Shown here piece after piece: positions 1-9,429 of a stretch of 64,000 nt of DNA. The position numbers were made by a program, and so were the translations under genes. The notes beneath the pieces are model-generated. The model was not told the DNA's origin, made no database searches, and saw only the letters and a program-made list of their open reading frames with translations. Source of the stretch: Chryseobacterium sp. Leaf394. Lineage in GTDB: Bacteria; Bacteroidota; Bacteroidia; Flavobacteriales; Weeksellaceae. Position 1 is the first letter of the stretch. Each line of letters opens with the position of its first letter. Where the stretch lies: the NCBI RefSeq assembly GCF_001424105.1, contig NZ_LMQH01000011.1:2234184-2298183 (forward strand), in the 5' to 3' direction.

Positions 1-165
1 GAGCTGCACCGTCCGTTTACTCACAAAAGATTCTTTCCCTTCAAACTCAAACAGAGCTTCAGAACATTCGTCCATGAGATCTTCTAACCTATATTTTTTA
101 TACTTATTCTTCAGACATTTATCTAAAGTTTTGTAACGGATAAGAGCGTTTTTATTGGATGACAT
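1..165 (-). CDS. WYL-domain transcriptional regulator, N-terminal part (cut by window edge)
   Basis: The reverse strand encodes 55 residues from an ATG at 165 to the window edge. It starts MSSNKNALIRYKTLDKCLKN and ends in SKRTVQL. This matches the helix-turn-helix N-terminus of Bacteroidetes WYL-domain regulators, where the conserved opening is followed by the LEDLMDECSEALFEFEG region and then VSKRTVQ of the HTH. The ligand-sensing WYL domain itself would lie outside the window. The start sits directly next to a TTAACC-type tandem repeat, leaving little room for a normal ribosome-binding site. The family assignment rests on the N-terminus only. Confidence 0.75.
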   Translation of the reverse strand, partial: MSSNKNALIRYKTLDKCLKNKYKKYRLEDLMDECSEALFEFEGKESFVSKRTVQL

Positions 166-170
166 GGTGT

Positions 171-230
171 GAGGTTAAGGTTAAGGTTAAGGCTGAGGTT
201 TAGGTTGAGGTTGAGGTTGGTTGAGGCTGA
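171..230. repeat. Imperfect hexanucleotide tandem repeat (GGTTAA / GGTTGA)
   Basis: Units of GGTTAA, GGTTGA and GGCTGA follow one another about ten times, and isolated GGCTGAA copies continue to about 255. The array starts 5 bases upstream of the ATG of the WYL regulator. On the coding strand it is a run of TTAACC/TCAACC in the 5' leader. It has no coding content I trust. Confidence 0.8.
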
Positions 231-453
231 AAATAGATTTGAATTAAGGCTGAAATTAAAATGATAATCAAGTTTAAAATTTAGATTAAAATAAAAGGCG
301 TGACAATTCCCCTCCACTGGAAATCGAGGAACGAGATTCGCCGAATCATTTTAAAAATAAAAAATATTGAGGCATTGGTGGCGAAAAATCTTTGATTTTT
401 TGACGGGGTGGTTACACGCGAATCATTCCACAAAATTATTCCTACACCATCCA

Positions 454-786
454 CTATTCCCACTCTTCCCCCGTAATCGTCTTGAAAAAAACATCCGTAG
501 GATACGTTTCACCTTCATACACAAAGCTTTTCAAAAATGGATTTATTTCTACGGCATAATATGTAGAGCCATCCGGATAAATTCTGAACCTGATTTTCAA
601 AACTTCTCCGTCAATCTCTTCAATATCATCAAGATTAAAAATCGTAGTTACAGGAATAATTTCCTCACCTGTCAATGCGTTTTCCAGTCCGAAACCGTTA
701 ATCCATAATGACATTCTGAATTCATTTAAATCTGTAATGAGTTTAAAGTTCCCATTACAAACCATTTTTTCTTTTCTGTATTGCAT
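454..786 (-). CDS. Conserved hypothetical protein, 110 aa
   Basis: This is a small acidic soluble protein with no signal peptide or membrane segment. It opens MQYRKEKMVCNGNFKLITDL and ends GEEWE. Alternating hydrophobic stretches (ILKIRFRIY, TYYAVEINPFL) suggest a beta-rich fold. The internal ATG at codon 8 is an alternative start. It lies 42 bases downstream of the small membrane protein on the same strand, so it is probably the third gene of a short operon headed by the HopJ-family gene. I do not recognise a family and assign no function. Confidence 0.6.
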   Translation of the reverse strand: MQYRKEKMVCNGNFKLITDLNEFRMSLWINGFGLENALTGEEIIPVTTIFNLDDIEEIDGEVLKIRFRIYPDGSTYYAVEINPFLKSFVYEGETYPTDVFFKTITGEEWE

Positions 787-828
787 TGATAAAGTTTTAA
801 CAGATTAAAGCATTTAGTTGATTGAAAT

Positions 829-1134
829 TTATTGAAAGTTGGTGGTGACAAGAACAACTGCTACAAGCAAAAGGTGAATTAAAAAAACACAATATTTCGT
901 GATATGACTTGTAAAACGATCCAATATAAAACCATAAAAAGGAAAATGTAAAATGCTTAAAATAAAAAATGGAAAAGTAATAGACTGTTGAAAAATTGTT
1001 CCAGCCATTCCAAAAGGAAATAAAACTATTGCAGGAGAATAATATCCATGTCCGCCACCCATTAAAAAAAATACAAGTAAAAGCAATATGGGGGTGAGAA
1101 TACTTAAAATGATGGTCCATTTATATCTTTTCAT
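829..1134 (-). CDS. Small integral membrane protein, 101 aa
   Basis: I chose the ATG at 1134 (MKRYKWTIILSILTPILLL) because the longer in-frame extension overlaps the end of the HopJ-family gene and has no hydrophobic character. Three hydrophobic segments are visible: residues about 7-24, 35-63 and 75-98. A GGGHGYYSP turn lies between the first and second. The start lies 1 base after the stop of the upstream gene, so translation is probably coupled. No family recognised. The pattern fits a small inner-membrane protein of unknown role. Confidence 0.6.
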   Translation of the reverse strand: MKRYKWTIILSILTPILLLLVFFLMGGGHGYYSPAIVLFPFGMAGTIFQQSITFPFFILSILHFPFYGFILDRFTSHITKYCVFLIHLLLVAVVLVTTNFQ

Positions 1135-1135
1135 T

Positions 1136-1468
1136 CTACTTTCTCTCCAACGCCTTCCCTTCAAAAGAAATCCCATCCCAGCCGTACTCAATAAAGTTCC
1201 TGATGTTCTGATGATCCGTTCCTTCAGGGTTTTTCAAAACATCTTCCCGGTAAAAAGCGCCGAAAAGCGAAAGCGTATCTTCCTTCGGCAAATCATTCAG
1301 CTTTGCAAAACTGAATACTTTACACGAACCATTATTCTGCCCTGCCTCATTCACCGTATTTCCATTCGTAAATTTTGTCGGCGTAAAATCATAATGCTCA
1401 TCAATAAAAGCAATCACATCATTAAACTGAATCTCCTCCGCTGATTTTTCTAACTGTTCGAATAACAT
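1136..1468 (-). CDS. HopJ-family protein
   Basis: This 110-aa protein matches the HopJ type III effector family at full length. The signature NEAGQNNGSCK lies at residues 40-50, followed by FGAFYREDV and PEGTDHQNIRNF (81-92). The name comes from a Pseudomonas syringae effector. Members are widespread in free-living bacteria without type III secretion, and their function there is not established. Nothing here suggests secretion: there is no signal peptide and no secretion locus nearby. It heads a tight minus-strand operon with the small membrane protein and the 110-aa hypothetical protein. Confidence 0.88.
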   Translation of the reverse strand: MLFEQLEKSAEEIQFNDVIAFIDEHYDFTPTKFTNGNTVNEAGQNNGSCKVFSFAKLNDLPKEDTLSLFGAFYREDVLKNPEGTDHQNIRNFIEYGWDGISFEGKALERK

Positions 1469-3372
<1,904 letters not shown>

Positions 3373-3418
3373 GTTTTTGCTCAATATCTTATTTTAAAAA
3401 TCTTCACAAAGTTTGTCA

Positions 3419-3472
3419 TTCCGTAGGAATCTAAGCAAATATTTAATTTTTTGTGCGGCAATTCCTACGGAA
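3419..3472. repeat. Inverted repeat around TTCCGTAGGAAT
   Basis: TTCCGTAGGAAT at 3419-3430 is perfectly repeated in reverse at 3461-3472, with a 30-base loop. The left arm belongs to the phrase GTCATTCCGTAGGAATCTAA. A related but different inverted repeat (TGTCATCCCGT) occurs at 29013-29088. It may be a dispersed non-autonomous repeat or a weak terminator after rtcB. Confidence 0.65.
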
Positions 3473-3586
3473 CGATAATTATAAAATTTAAATTAAAACA
3501 CAGCAAAGAGAAAAACTTATCATTGATATTTTAATTCGTGTTAAAAATAAATTTCTAAATTTACTTTCAAACAAAAAAACACGGAT

Positions 3587-3964
3587 ATGAATTTTGACGA
3601 TAAGTTTACCAAAGATTTCGAAGAAAAATTCCAGAAAAACCTTCAGACCATAAGAGGGACTTCTCCTGAATCTTTTGAAATGATAAAACAAAACCTGCAG
3701 GTTGTTTTTGAATTTTTAGAAGATTTTAAAAACAAGCCAGATAAAACACCCGAAGATTTTGAACAGTTGGCTGCTATAACTTCCAGACTAAAACCTCTCC
3801 TTCAGAATTTTGTAGATATGGAGCTTATTTTAGGAGAAAGTTTAAACAGGCAATCCATCGCTTATTATGAGCATATAAAAAAACTGGCGAAAGAAGGAGA
3901 TAAAGAAGCTGAGAAAATTTATCTTGATCTGAAAACTTATATTGAGAAATTTGATTGTAATTGA
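3587..3964 (+). CDS. Hypothetical protein, 125 aa, all-helical
   Basis: A soluble, highly charged protein with predicted long helices throughout and no signal peptide. It starts MNFDDKFTKDFEEKFQKNLQ and ends EKFDCN. The central part (EFLEDFKNKPDKTPEDFEQL, ELILGESLNRQSIAYYEHIKKLA) resembles small helical-bundle proteins, but I do not recognise a family. Codon use resembles ordinary genes of this genome rather than the AT-rich block downstream. Confidence 0.6.
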   Translation: MNFDDKFTKDFEEKFQKNLQTIRGTSPESFEMIKQNLQVVFEFLEDFKNKPDKTPEDFEQLAAITSRLKPLLQNFVDMELILGESLNRQSIAYYEHIKKLAKEGDKEAEKIYLDLKTYIEKFDCN

Positions 3965-4230
3965 TCGTAAAAGTAAATTTACCCGCAAAAAATTCTCTCT
4001 GTCCAGATTCCAATACAAAGAAAATCAGAAAAACTTTAGTTAAAATCAGGAACAAACTTTAATCTTAGCTCCAGCAAAATTTGTTGAAGCTTTTTTTTAA
4101 TTTTCTCAAAATAAATTATCGATGCTGAGACTTTTAGTTAAATTGTTTTATTAGTATTGCATGAAGTGAATTAAATTATTACTAAACGAGAACTATATCG
4201 TTAGTTACAGAATTAATAAGTACAAATTAA

Positions 4231-4238
4231 TATATTTG
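4231..4238 (+). promoter_or_regulatory. Candidate -7 box of the defence operon
   Basis: TATATTTG matches the Bacteroidetes TAnnTTTG box and lies 16 bases before the ATG at 4255, giving a very short leader. No clear TTTG -33 partner is seen, so the promoter may be weak or may need an activator. Confidence 0.45.
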
Positions 4239-4254
4239 AGCAAAGAAAAATATA

Positions 4255-6192
4255 ATGGTCATATCTTTAGAATCAAAAAAAGAAATTTTCAATCTAATTG
4301 TAAATAGTGAAACTGATTTTCTTGGAGATTCGCACGAAGATTTTCAGTTTCTAAAAGAAATTTGGGACATTAGAAATATGCCATCAGAGGATAATAGATT
4401 TACAAATGCAGAACGAGATATATGGCAACACATTATAAATAACTCTGATTGGGATTTAGATTATTTATTTACCGAAAGGTTGAAACTTTACGAGAACGAT
4501 AATGTATTTATAAAGTTTATAGAAACTGCTATTTCACCGACTTTTAGAACAGACGAAGATGATATTTTTTTATACGTTTTACAAATCAATGAGATTTTAA
4601 TTAGGGATAAATTACAATTATCAATTTCTGACTATAACAAAATAGGAGTTCCAATTTATAAAGTTTTTAATAAGGAAGATGTTGAAAATATACCAATTGA
4701 TATAAAAAAAAATAATATATTATTTTTTGTATTTAAAAGTAATGAAGATGGTAGATATTTGATGGAAACACATGGTGAATATTTTTTTCTGAGAGAATAC
4801 AAATGGGATGACTTTGGTAATAGAACTTCATTTTATCTTTATTATGTAAAAGATAAGAATTCTACCATGATTGGTGAGATTAAAATCATGACTAAAGATT
4901 CTTACGATACTCTTGAAGTCATACCTCAAAGTTTTTATTCCTTGGATTCTCAATTTTGTTCATTGGGGCAAAAAGACAGTTTTTACTATAATTTGAAAGA
5001 TATTTTTCCTGATAACTTTGAGGATATTCTTTTCGCTTTAGCAGATTGTGCTTTCTTTAGTGATAAGTTAGAGGATTTTGATGAACATAATCGCTTTAAA
5101 AAATCTTTGGTAAGATTTGATTATGCAGAAAGAACATTAAGATTAATAAAGTATGAGTTAAATGGCTATGATTTGAAAAATTTATTTTCTTTTGAATATA
5201 AGTATACTCCAAAGTATTCTAAAGATTTTGTAAATATTAAATTTGATTTTAATGACGATAGCTTATTAGCAAATAGAATTTATGCTATTATCGGAAAAAA
5301 CGGTACTGGAAAAACACAACTTTTAAATTCTTTACCTATCAATATTTCTGAAAATAATGTTGATTATTTTGCTCCCAGAGTCCCGATATTTAGTAAGATG
5401 ATCACAGTGTCCTACAGTATTTTTGATAGATTTAAAATTCCTAGAAAGACTACCAAGTTTAATTATTTATATTGTGGTTTAAAAAATAGCAAAGGTGACT
5501 TTATAACAGAAAGAGGTTTGGTATTAAGGTTTCATCATACATGGAAAAAAATTGAATCTAGTGAAAGAATTAATAAATGGAGAGCCATACTTTTAAATTT
5601 CATTGAATCTGAAATTGTAGATGAATTTTTAATTAGAAGAGAAACAATTACATCTTATAATAATTTGTACAAAGTCGATATAGAAGGTTTTAACAAAATC
5701 AAAGATAGACTAAGTTCAGGCCAAAATATTCTACTGTACATTATTACAGAAATAACTGCAAATATTAGATTTGATTCCTTAATTCTTTACGACGAGCCCG
5801 AAACTCATTTACATCCAAATGCTATATCACAATTAATAAATACAATTTACGAATTAGTGGACGAGTTCAAATCATATTGCATTATAGGAACTCACTCGCC
5901 ATTAATAATTCAAGAATTACTATCTAAAAATGTTTATGTGATTGAAAGAAATGGTAATATTCCAAACGTTAGAAGAATTGGAATAGAGTCTTTTGGCGAA
6001 AATTTAACAACTTTGACAGATGATGTTTTTGGTAATAGAGAAATTGAAAAGCAATATAAAAAGATAATTGATGAACAAATCCTTTATGGAAATGATTTTG
6101 ACAAAATAGTTTCAATGCTACAATTTGATGAAGTTCCATTGAGTTTAAATACTAGATTATACATAAAAAGTAAAATAAAAAATAAAAATTGA
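4255..6192 (+). CDS. AAA/ABC-type ATPase with AbiJ-NTD3-like N-terminus (Septu PtuA-like defence ATPase)
   Basis: This 645-aa protein has three parts. Residues 1-135 hold the pattern LPS-type MPSEDNRFTNAERDIWQH, NNSDWD and a conserved hydrophobic FIKFIETAISPTFR. This is how I recall AbiJ N-terminal domain 3 proteins, a family tied to abortive infection. Residues 150-310 hold a linker with SLGQKDSFYY and ALADCAFF. Residues 325-645 form an SMC/OLD-like ATPase: Walker A GKNGTGKT at 347-354, signature LSSGQ at 486-490, Walker B LILYDEPETHLHP at 509-521 and switch histidine THSP at 546-549. The stop overlaps the start of an HNH nuclease gene, as in Septu PtuA-PtuB and the ATPase-HNH pair of type I-A retrons. 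No reverse transcriptase is present. Base composition is clearly more AT-rich than the neighbours, suggesting transfer. The ATPase call is firm, the N-terminal assignment less so. Confidence 0.82.
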   Translation: MVISLESKKEIFNLIVNSETDFLGDSHEDFQFLKEIWDIRNMPSEDNRFTNAERDIWQHIINNSDWDLDYLFTERLKLYENDNVFIKFIETAISPTFRTDEDDIFLYVLQINEILIRDKLQLSISDYNKIGVPIYKVFNKEDVENIPIDIKKNNILFFVFKSNEDGRYLMETHGEYFFLREYKWDDFGNRTSFYLYYVKDKNSTMIGEIKIMTKDSYDTLEVIPQSFYSLDSQFCSLGQKDSFYYNLKDIFPDNFEDILFALADCAFFSDKLEDFDEHNRFKKSLVRFDYAERTLRLIKYELNGYDLKNLFSFEYKYTPKYSKDFVNIKFDFNDDSLLANRIYAIIGKNGTGKTQLLNSLPINISENNVDYFAPRVPIFSKMITVSYSIFDRFKIPRKTTKFNYLYCGLKNSKGDFITERGLVLRFHHTWKKIESSERINKWRAILLNFIESEIVDEFLIRRETITSYNNLYKVDIEGFNKIKDRLSSGQNILLYIITEITANIRFDSLILYDEPETHLHPNAISQLINTIYELVDEFKSYCIIGTHSPLIIQELLSKNVYVIERNGNIPNVRRIGIESFGENLTTLTDDVFGNREIEKQYKKIIDEQILYGNDFDKIVSMLQFDEVPLSLNTRLYIKSKIKNKN

Positions 6193-7031
6193 AAAACTTA
6201 AATCATTCTAAAAAAGATTGTCTAGATTTTCATAAAGCTGTTGTAAGCAGTAAAAACGTAACTAAATTAGACCCTACACTAAAAAATCGTTTATTATCAT
6301 TAGAAAATGATATTGAATTACTTTACAATAATTTTAAAATAAAATTTGACACTAATTGTTTAGAAAAAACTGTTTCTAATTCATTTCCAGAAAATAACAA
6401 AAACGATTTATTAAGCTTGTATAATTATAAAAGTAAATTAATACAAGAATTAAAATTAGAAATAACCACAACTGAAACTAATAGGATAATTAATACTTGC
6501 CAAAACTGTACGTTAAGTGAAATTAATTCATTTGACCATATTTTACCGAAAGAAGAGTTTAGTGAATTCGTTGTTAATCCATTAAATTTATTTCCAAGCT
6601 GCACTATATGCAACAGTTATAAAGGAAAAATTTGGAACCAAAATGGGAATAAAATTTATTTAAATTTGTATTTGGATAATTTACCACACCTTCAATATCT
6701 ATTCGTTGATATCGAGTATGAGAAAAATACTTTTGGTTTAAAATTTTATTTAGAAAATAAATTTGGAATAGAAGATAGGCTTTTTTCCTTAATTGAAAGT
6801 CACTACGAAAGGCTTCATCTATTGAAGCGTTTTTCTGATAATGGCGATAAAGTTATTTCTCCTTTAAGAAATCAAATTAAACCATATTTGAAGCTCTTAG
6901 ATCTTAATGAGATAAAATCGATGTCAATTGAAACCTCAAATTTGAATAGGACCGTTTTTGGATTTAATTATTGGGAATCTATTTTGGAATTAAGTCTTAT
7001 TAATAATTCTGATTTCATTAATTCTCTCTGA
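6189..7031 (+). CDS. HNH endonuclease with zinc cysteines (Septu PtuB-like effector)
   Basis: The start is TTG at 6189, and its last two bases fall in the TGA of the ATPase gene (TTGA overlap), so translation is probably coupled. The 280-aa product has a divergent helical N-terminus. An HNH core follows: C104xxC107, D116-H117, N133, C138xxC141-N142 and K145. The two CxxC pairs should bind structural zinc and DH plus N form the betabetaalpha-metal active site. The C-terminus (FGFNYWESILEL) resembles the end of PtuB-like proteins. The likely role is nucleic acid cleavage triggered by the partner ATPase during phage infection, which is inference from the gene pair. Like its partner it is very AT-rich. 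Confidence 0.82.
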   Translation: MKNLNHSKKDCLDFHKAVVSSKNVTKLDPTLKNRLLSLENDIELLYNNFKIKFDTNCLEKTVSNSFPENNKNDLLSLYNYKSKLIQELKLEITTTETNRIINTCQNCTLSEINSFDHILPKEEFSEFVVNPLNLFPSCTICNSYKGKIWNQNGNKIYLNLYLDNLPHLQYLFVDIEYEKNTFGLKFYLENKFGIEDRLFSLIESHYERLHLLKRFSDNGDKVISPLRNQIKPYLKLLDLNEIKSMSIETSNLNRTVFGFNYWESILELSLINNSDFINSL

Positions 7032-7045
7032 TACAAATTACATCG

Positions 7046-7079
7046 AACCCCGCTGGCGCGAGCGTCCCGCTCGTGCCCA
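7046..7079. repeat. GC-rich palindromic element
   Basis: This is a GC-rich island in AT-rich DNA. The arms 7055-7064 and 7068-7077 form a 10-bp stem with loop TCC and one G-T pair. The phrase around GCGAGCGTCCCGCTCGT looks like a REP-type dispersed palindrome. It lies 15 bases after the HNH stop and may mark the edge of the inserted defence block or act as an RNA-stabilising hairpin. Confidence 0.6.
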
Positions 7080-7092
7080 CTCAAACAAATCA

Positions 7093-7117
7093 AAACCCTG
7101 ACTCACCGTCAGGGTTT
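7093..7117 (+). terminator. Hairpin after the defence operon
   Basis: AAACCCTGAC (7093-7102) pairs with GTCAGGGTTT (7108-7117) around loop TCACC. The following sequence is only moderately T-rich, so termination is plausible but not certain. Confidence 0.6.
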
Positions 7118-7224
7118 CATTATTATTTAACATAATCAATGAAATATAAAAATATTTTACACCAATATTCCATAAATTCAAAATAATTTTTATATTTGAA
7201 ATCTAATCAAAAAACACAGATATT

Positions 7225-7947
7225 ATGTCAAGCACTTCAGAAGTGGGGCACGCTAAAAATGTAGCGAACCTGCAAAAAATCACCCAACAAGTTTCTACCT
7301 ACAGCCTTTACAATCCTCCCGTTGACAACATTTCGGTTGCCAGTCTTCAGGCTTTGTACACCGCTGCCAATGCAAAATTAACTGAGGTTGGTGACAAAAA
7401 AAACGCCAACAAAAACGCCATTGTTGCGCGTCAGTCGGCTTTTGAAGATTTAAAATCTACCTGTACAAGAATCATGAATCTCCTTGAGATTTTAGGCTTA
7501 CCACAAGGCACATTGGATCAGGCAAAATCTTTAAACCGTTCCATTCAGGGCAGTTCAAAGAAAACCACTACTCCACCCGAGGACGGCAAAGAAGCTCCCA
7601 AATCATCATCCACTTCCCGCCAGTCTTTTACCCAGCAGGAAGACAACTTCGGACTCCTTGTTCAGTTATTGGGAACCATCCCAAACTACACGCCCAATGA
7701 GGAAGATTTAAAATTAGCCAACCTCACCACCTACCACCAGTCGCTGGAAAGTGCCACAGAAACCGTCGATCAGACCGAAGCTCAGCTCAATACCAAAATG
7801 ATAGATAGAGACAAAATCCTGTATGACGAAGAAGCCGGTCTTTACACTCTTGCCATGAACGTGAAAAAATATGTGAAAAGCCTCTACGGTGCCACATCAC
7901 CCGAGTACACTACCGTTTCGGCAATAGAATTTAAAACCAGAAAATAA
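7225..7947 (+). CDS. Hypothetical protein, 240 aa, with disordered central linker
   Basis: The start MSSTSEVGHAKNVANLQKIT is preceded by a leader with the phrase ACACAGATATT. The N-terminal part (to about residue 110) and the C-terminal part (from about 140) are each predicted to be helical. A low-complexity Ser/Thr/Pro/Lys linker (KKTTTPPEDGKEAPKSSSTS) separates them. There is no signal peptide or membrane segment. The two halves share a similar logic (Y-x-P-N/D then LQALY or LTTYHQSLESA, then a helix with repeated A/E/K), so an internal duplication is possible. It is followed by a strong terminator, so it is a single-gene unit. Family and function unknown. Confidence 0.65.
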   Translation: MSSTSEVGHAKNVANLQKITQQVSTYSLYNPPVDNISVASLQALYTAANAKLTEVGDKKNANKNAIVARQSAFEDLKSTCTRIMNLLEILGLPQGTLDQAKSLNRSIQGSSKKTTTPPEDGKEAPKSSSTSRQSFTQQEDNFGLLVQLLGTIPNYTPNEEDLKLANLTTYHQSLESATETVDQTEAQLNTKMIDRDKILYDEEAGLYTLAMNVKKYVKSLYGATSPEYTTVSAIEFKTRK

Positions 7948-7964
7948 TGTTTTTTTTAAAAGTG

Positions 7965-8037
7965 AATATTAACGGTGCCACGTTAATATTCTAGACATGT
8001 GAAGTTACATTCCCGCAATGTAACTTCATTTTTTTTT
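7965..8037 (+). terminator. Tandem hairpins ending in a strong rho-independent terminator
   Basis: The first hairpin is AATATTAACG (7965-7974) with CGTTAATATT (7981-7990). The second is GAAGTTACATT (8001-8011) with AATGTAACTTC (8017-8027) and loop CCCGC, followed by an A and a run of nine T. Both stems are perfect. The second is a textbook terminator for the 240-aa gene. Confidence 0.88.
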
Positions 8038-8099
8038 GATGTACTGAGGTAGTGGCGGGATATAGAATAATTTACTTTCAAAGTAAAAAATATATTCTC

Positions 8100-8405
8100 A
8101 TGATGTCGGATCATATTTTTTCAATGTTGAACAGTATTTTTGTTTCGTCAAATCATATTTTTGCTTTGGCAGATAATATTCTTTCCCTGGCAAACAATAA
8201 TCTTTCTTTGGCTAACTATATTCTTGCATTGGCAAACAATAATCTTTCTTTGACAAACTATGTTCTTGCATTGTCGAATCATATTTTTGCTTTGGCGAAA
8301 TATATTCTTACGATTTCGTCTTATATTCTTGTGATGTCAGCCTGCAAACTTTCAATCTAAAATTAAAATCTTGCTTCCCAAAACTATATTCTTGCTTCCC
8401 AAAAG
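8100..8405. repeat. 21-bp-period degenerate tandem array
   Basis: About 12-14 units follow a 21-base period. A typical unit is AATATTCTTGCATTGGCAAAC, and units vary mainly between GCATTGG, TCTTTGG and GCTTTGG. Units 8104-8358 are all open in one frame and would encode heptads such as ANNNLSL, ANYILAL and SNHIFAL, as part of a 102-codon frame with a GTG start at 8052. The units continue past its stop (to about 8405). No ribosome site is seen and the strong terminator lies just upstream. I call the array but not a gene. The period equals two helical turns. Confidence 0.75.
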
Positions 8406-8491
8406 AATATTGATACACCCGAAAAACACAGTGGTGTAATCGTGGCTAATACTATTATGACAAAGCGGCGGCTTCTATTAATCCCACAAAA

Positions 8492-8517
8492 AAAGAGCTT
8501 CAAAACTGAAGCTCTTT
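8492..8517 (-). terminator. Terminator of the cold-shock gene
   Basis: AAAGAGCTTC (8492-8501) pairs with GAAGCTCTTT (8508-8517) around a 6-base loop. On the minus strand the stem is followed by a T run, placing it just after the cold-shock stop codon. Confidence 0.85.
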
Positions 8518-8537
8518 CTGTATGATAAATTGAAAGA

Positions 8538-8972
8538 TTATTTCACGATTTTAATATCGATAGCTGAAAAACCTTTTGGCGATCTCTCTTTTTCGTAAGA
8601 AACTTTATTTCCTTTTTTCAAAATCTCGGTCGCGTTGTTGGAGTGGAAGAAAACATTTTCTTTAGAACGGTCTTCGGTAATAAAACCGTAACCTTTCTCG
8701 CTGAAAAACGTTACAATTCCTGTCTTTCTAAGTTCCTCCTCCTCTATCGGAGCTGCCCCCAGCTGAATATCATCAAGACTGATCTCGATTTTTTCTCTGT
8801 TTTCAGGTGGTACAGAAGTAAGCTGACCGTTTTCGTCAACATACATCAACATATCGTCAAGAGTTTTCCCCTTGTCATTATTGTCCTTGCGGTCTTCACG
8901 ACGAAGTGCTTTCTCTTTTAATTTTGCCTGTTTTTTCTTAAAGTTTTCTTTTTTTGAAAAAGAATCTGCCAT
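8538..8972 (-). CDS. Cold-shock domain protein with charged N-terminal extension
   Basis: Residues 83-144 form a complete cold-shock domain with the RNA-binding motifs KGYGFI (93-98) and VFFHS (107-111). The 80-residue extension is rich in lysine and glutamate at its start (KKENFKKKQAKLKEKALRRED) and acidic after that. Such extended CspA-like proteins are common in Flavobacteria and act as cytoplasmic single-stranded nucleic-acid chaperones. The gene is a single unit with its own terminator. A candidate promoter box at 9225-9232 gives a leader of roughly 245 bases, which fits cold-shock control at the RNA level. The function is inferred from the domain. Confidence 0.88.
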   Translation of the reverse strand: MADSFSKKENFKKKQAKLKEKALRREDRKDNNDKGKTLDDMLMYVDENGQLTSVPPENREKIEISLDDIQLGAAPIEEEELRKTGIVTFFSEKGYGFITEDRSKENVFFHSNNATEILKKGNKVSYEKERSPKGFSAIDIKIVK

Positions 8973-9429
8973 ATATATTTTTAAATTTATTTGTTACGAA
9001 TGAGTTAAAGATAGAATTTTTTTCCGGATTCTATCGGGTTTCCGGCTAAATACTTTTCAGATTGCGTCAAAAAGGTATTTTACTGATTTCAGTAATGATA
9101 AAAGATGGCCTGCATCAATATTTTTTGGAATAAACCGGCATCTGAAATGTGAAACTGAGAAGAAAAAATAAATGTCACGCGCTTTTCTGTAGCAAAAGCT
9201 GAACACATTTTATTAATTACTTTGCAAATATACAACAAATATTACTGGAAATTACGTCAGAAATAACTTTTTAATTTTCAATTACTTATCATGCAGATTT
9301 GAAAAATCTATAATTACCGGTGATTATTTCTGAAATGACAGTCAGTTTTCCATTCTGTCAAGTACATAAAGATTCAGTGAAATAATTTAATTACCTTTAA
9401 CTCTGAATATTTTTAAATTAAAATAAGCC
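8973..9429. other. Intergenic region with candidate long leader of the cold-shock gene
   Basis: A minus-strand TATATTTG (9232-9225) could start transcription near 9220, leaving a leader of about 245 bases before the cold-shock ATG. A hairpin GATAGAAT/ATTCTATC (9010-9035) lies close to the start codon. On the plus strand the last 60 bases should hold the promoter of the repeat protein at 9430. No gene seen. Confidence 0.5.

Noticed and set aside
171..230. CRISPR array
   Set aside because: Units are 6 bases with no spacers. It is a simple tandem repeat, not CRISPR. No cas genes are in the window.
1136..1468. Type III secretion effector role for the HopJ-family gene
   Set aside because: The name comes from Pseudomonas. 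No type III secretion genes are visible and the family is common in bacteria without that system.
4255..7031. Type I-A retron
   Set aside because: The ATPase/HNH pair resembles retron effectors, but no reverse transcriptase or msr/msd-like structure is seen before or after the pair.
8052..8360. 102-codon frame with hydrophobic heptads as a gene
   Set aside because: The start is GTG with no ribosome site behind a strong terminator, and the repeat units continue past the stop. Kept as a repeat only.
8100..8405. CRISPR array
   Set aside because: The 21-base units are contiguous, with no unique spacers.
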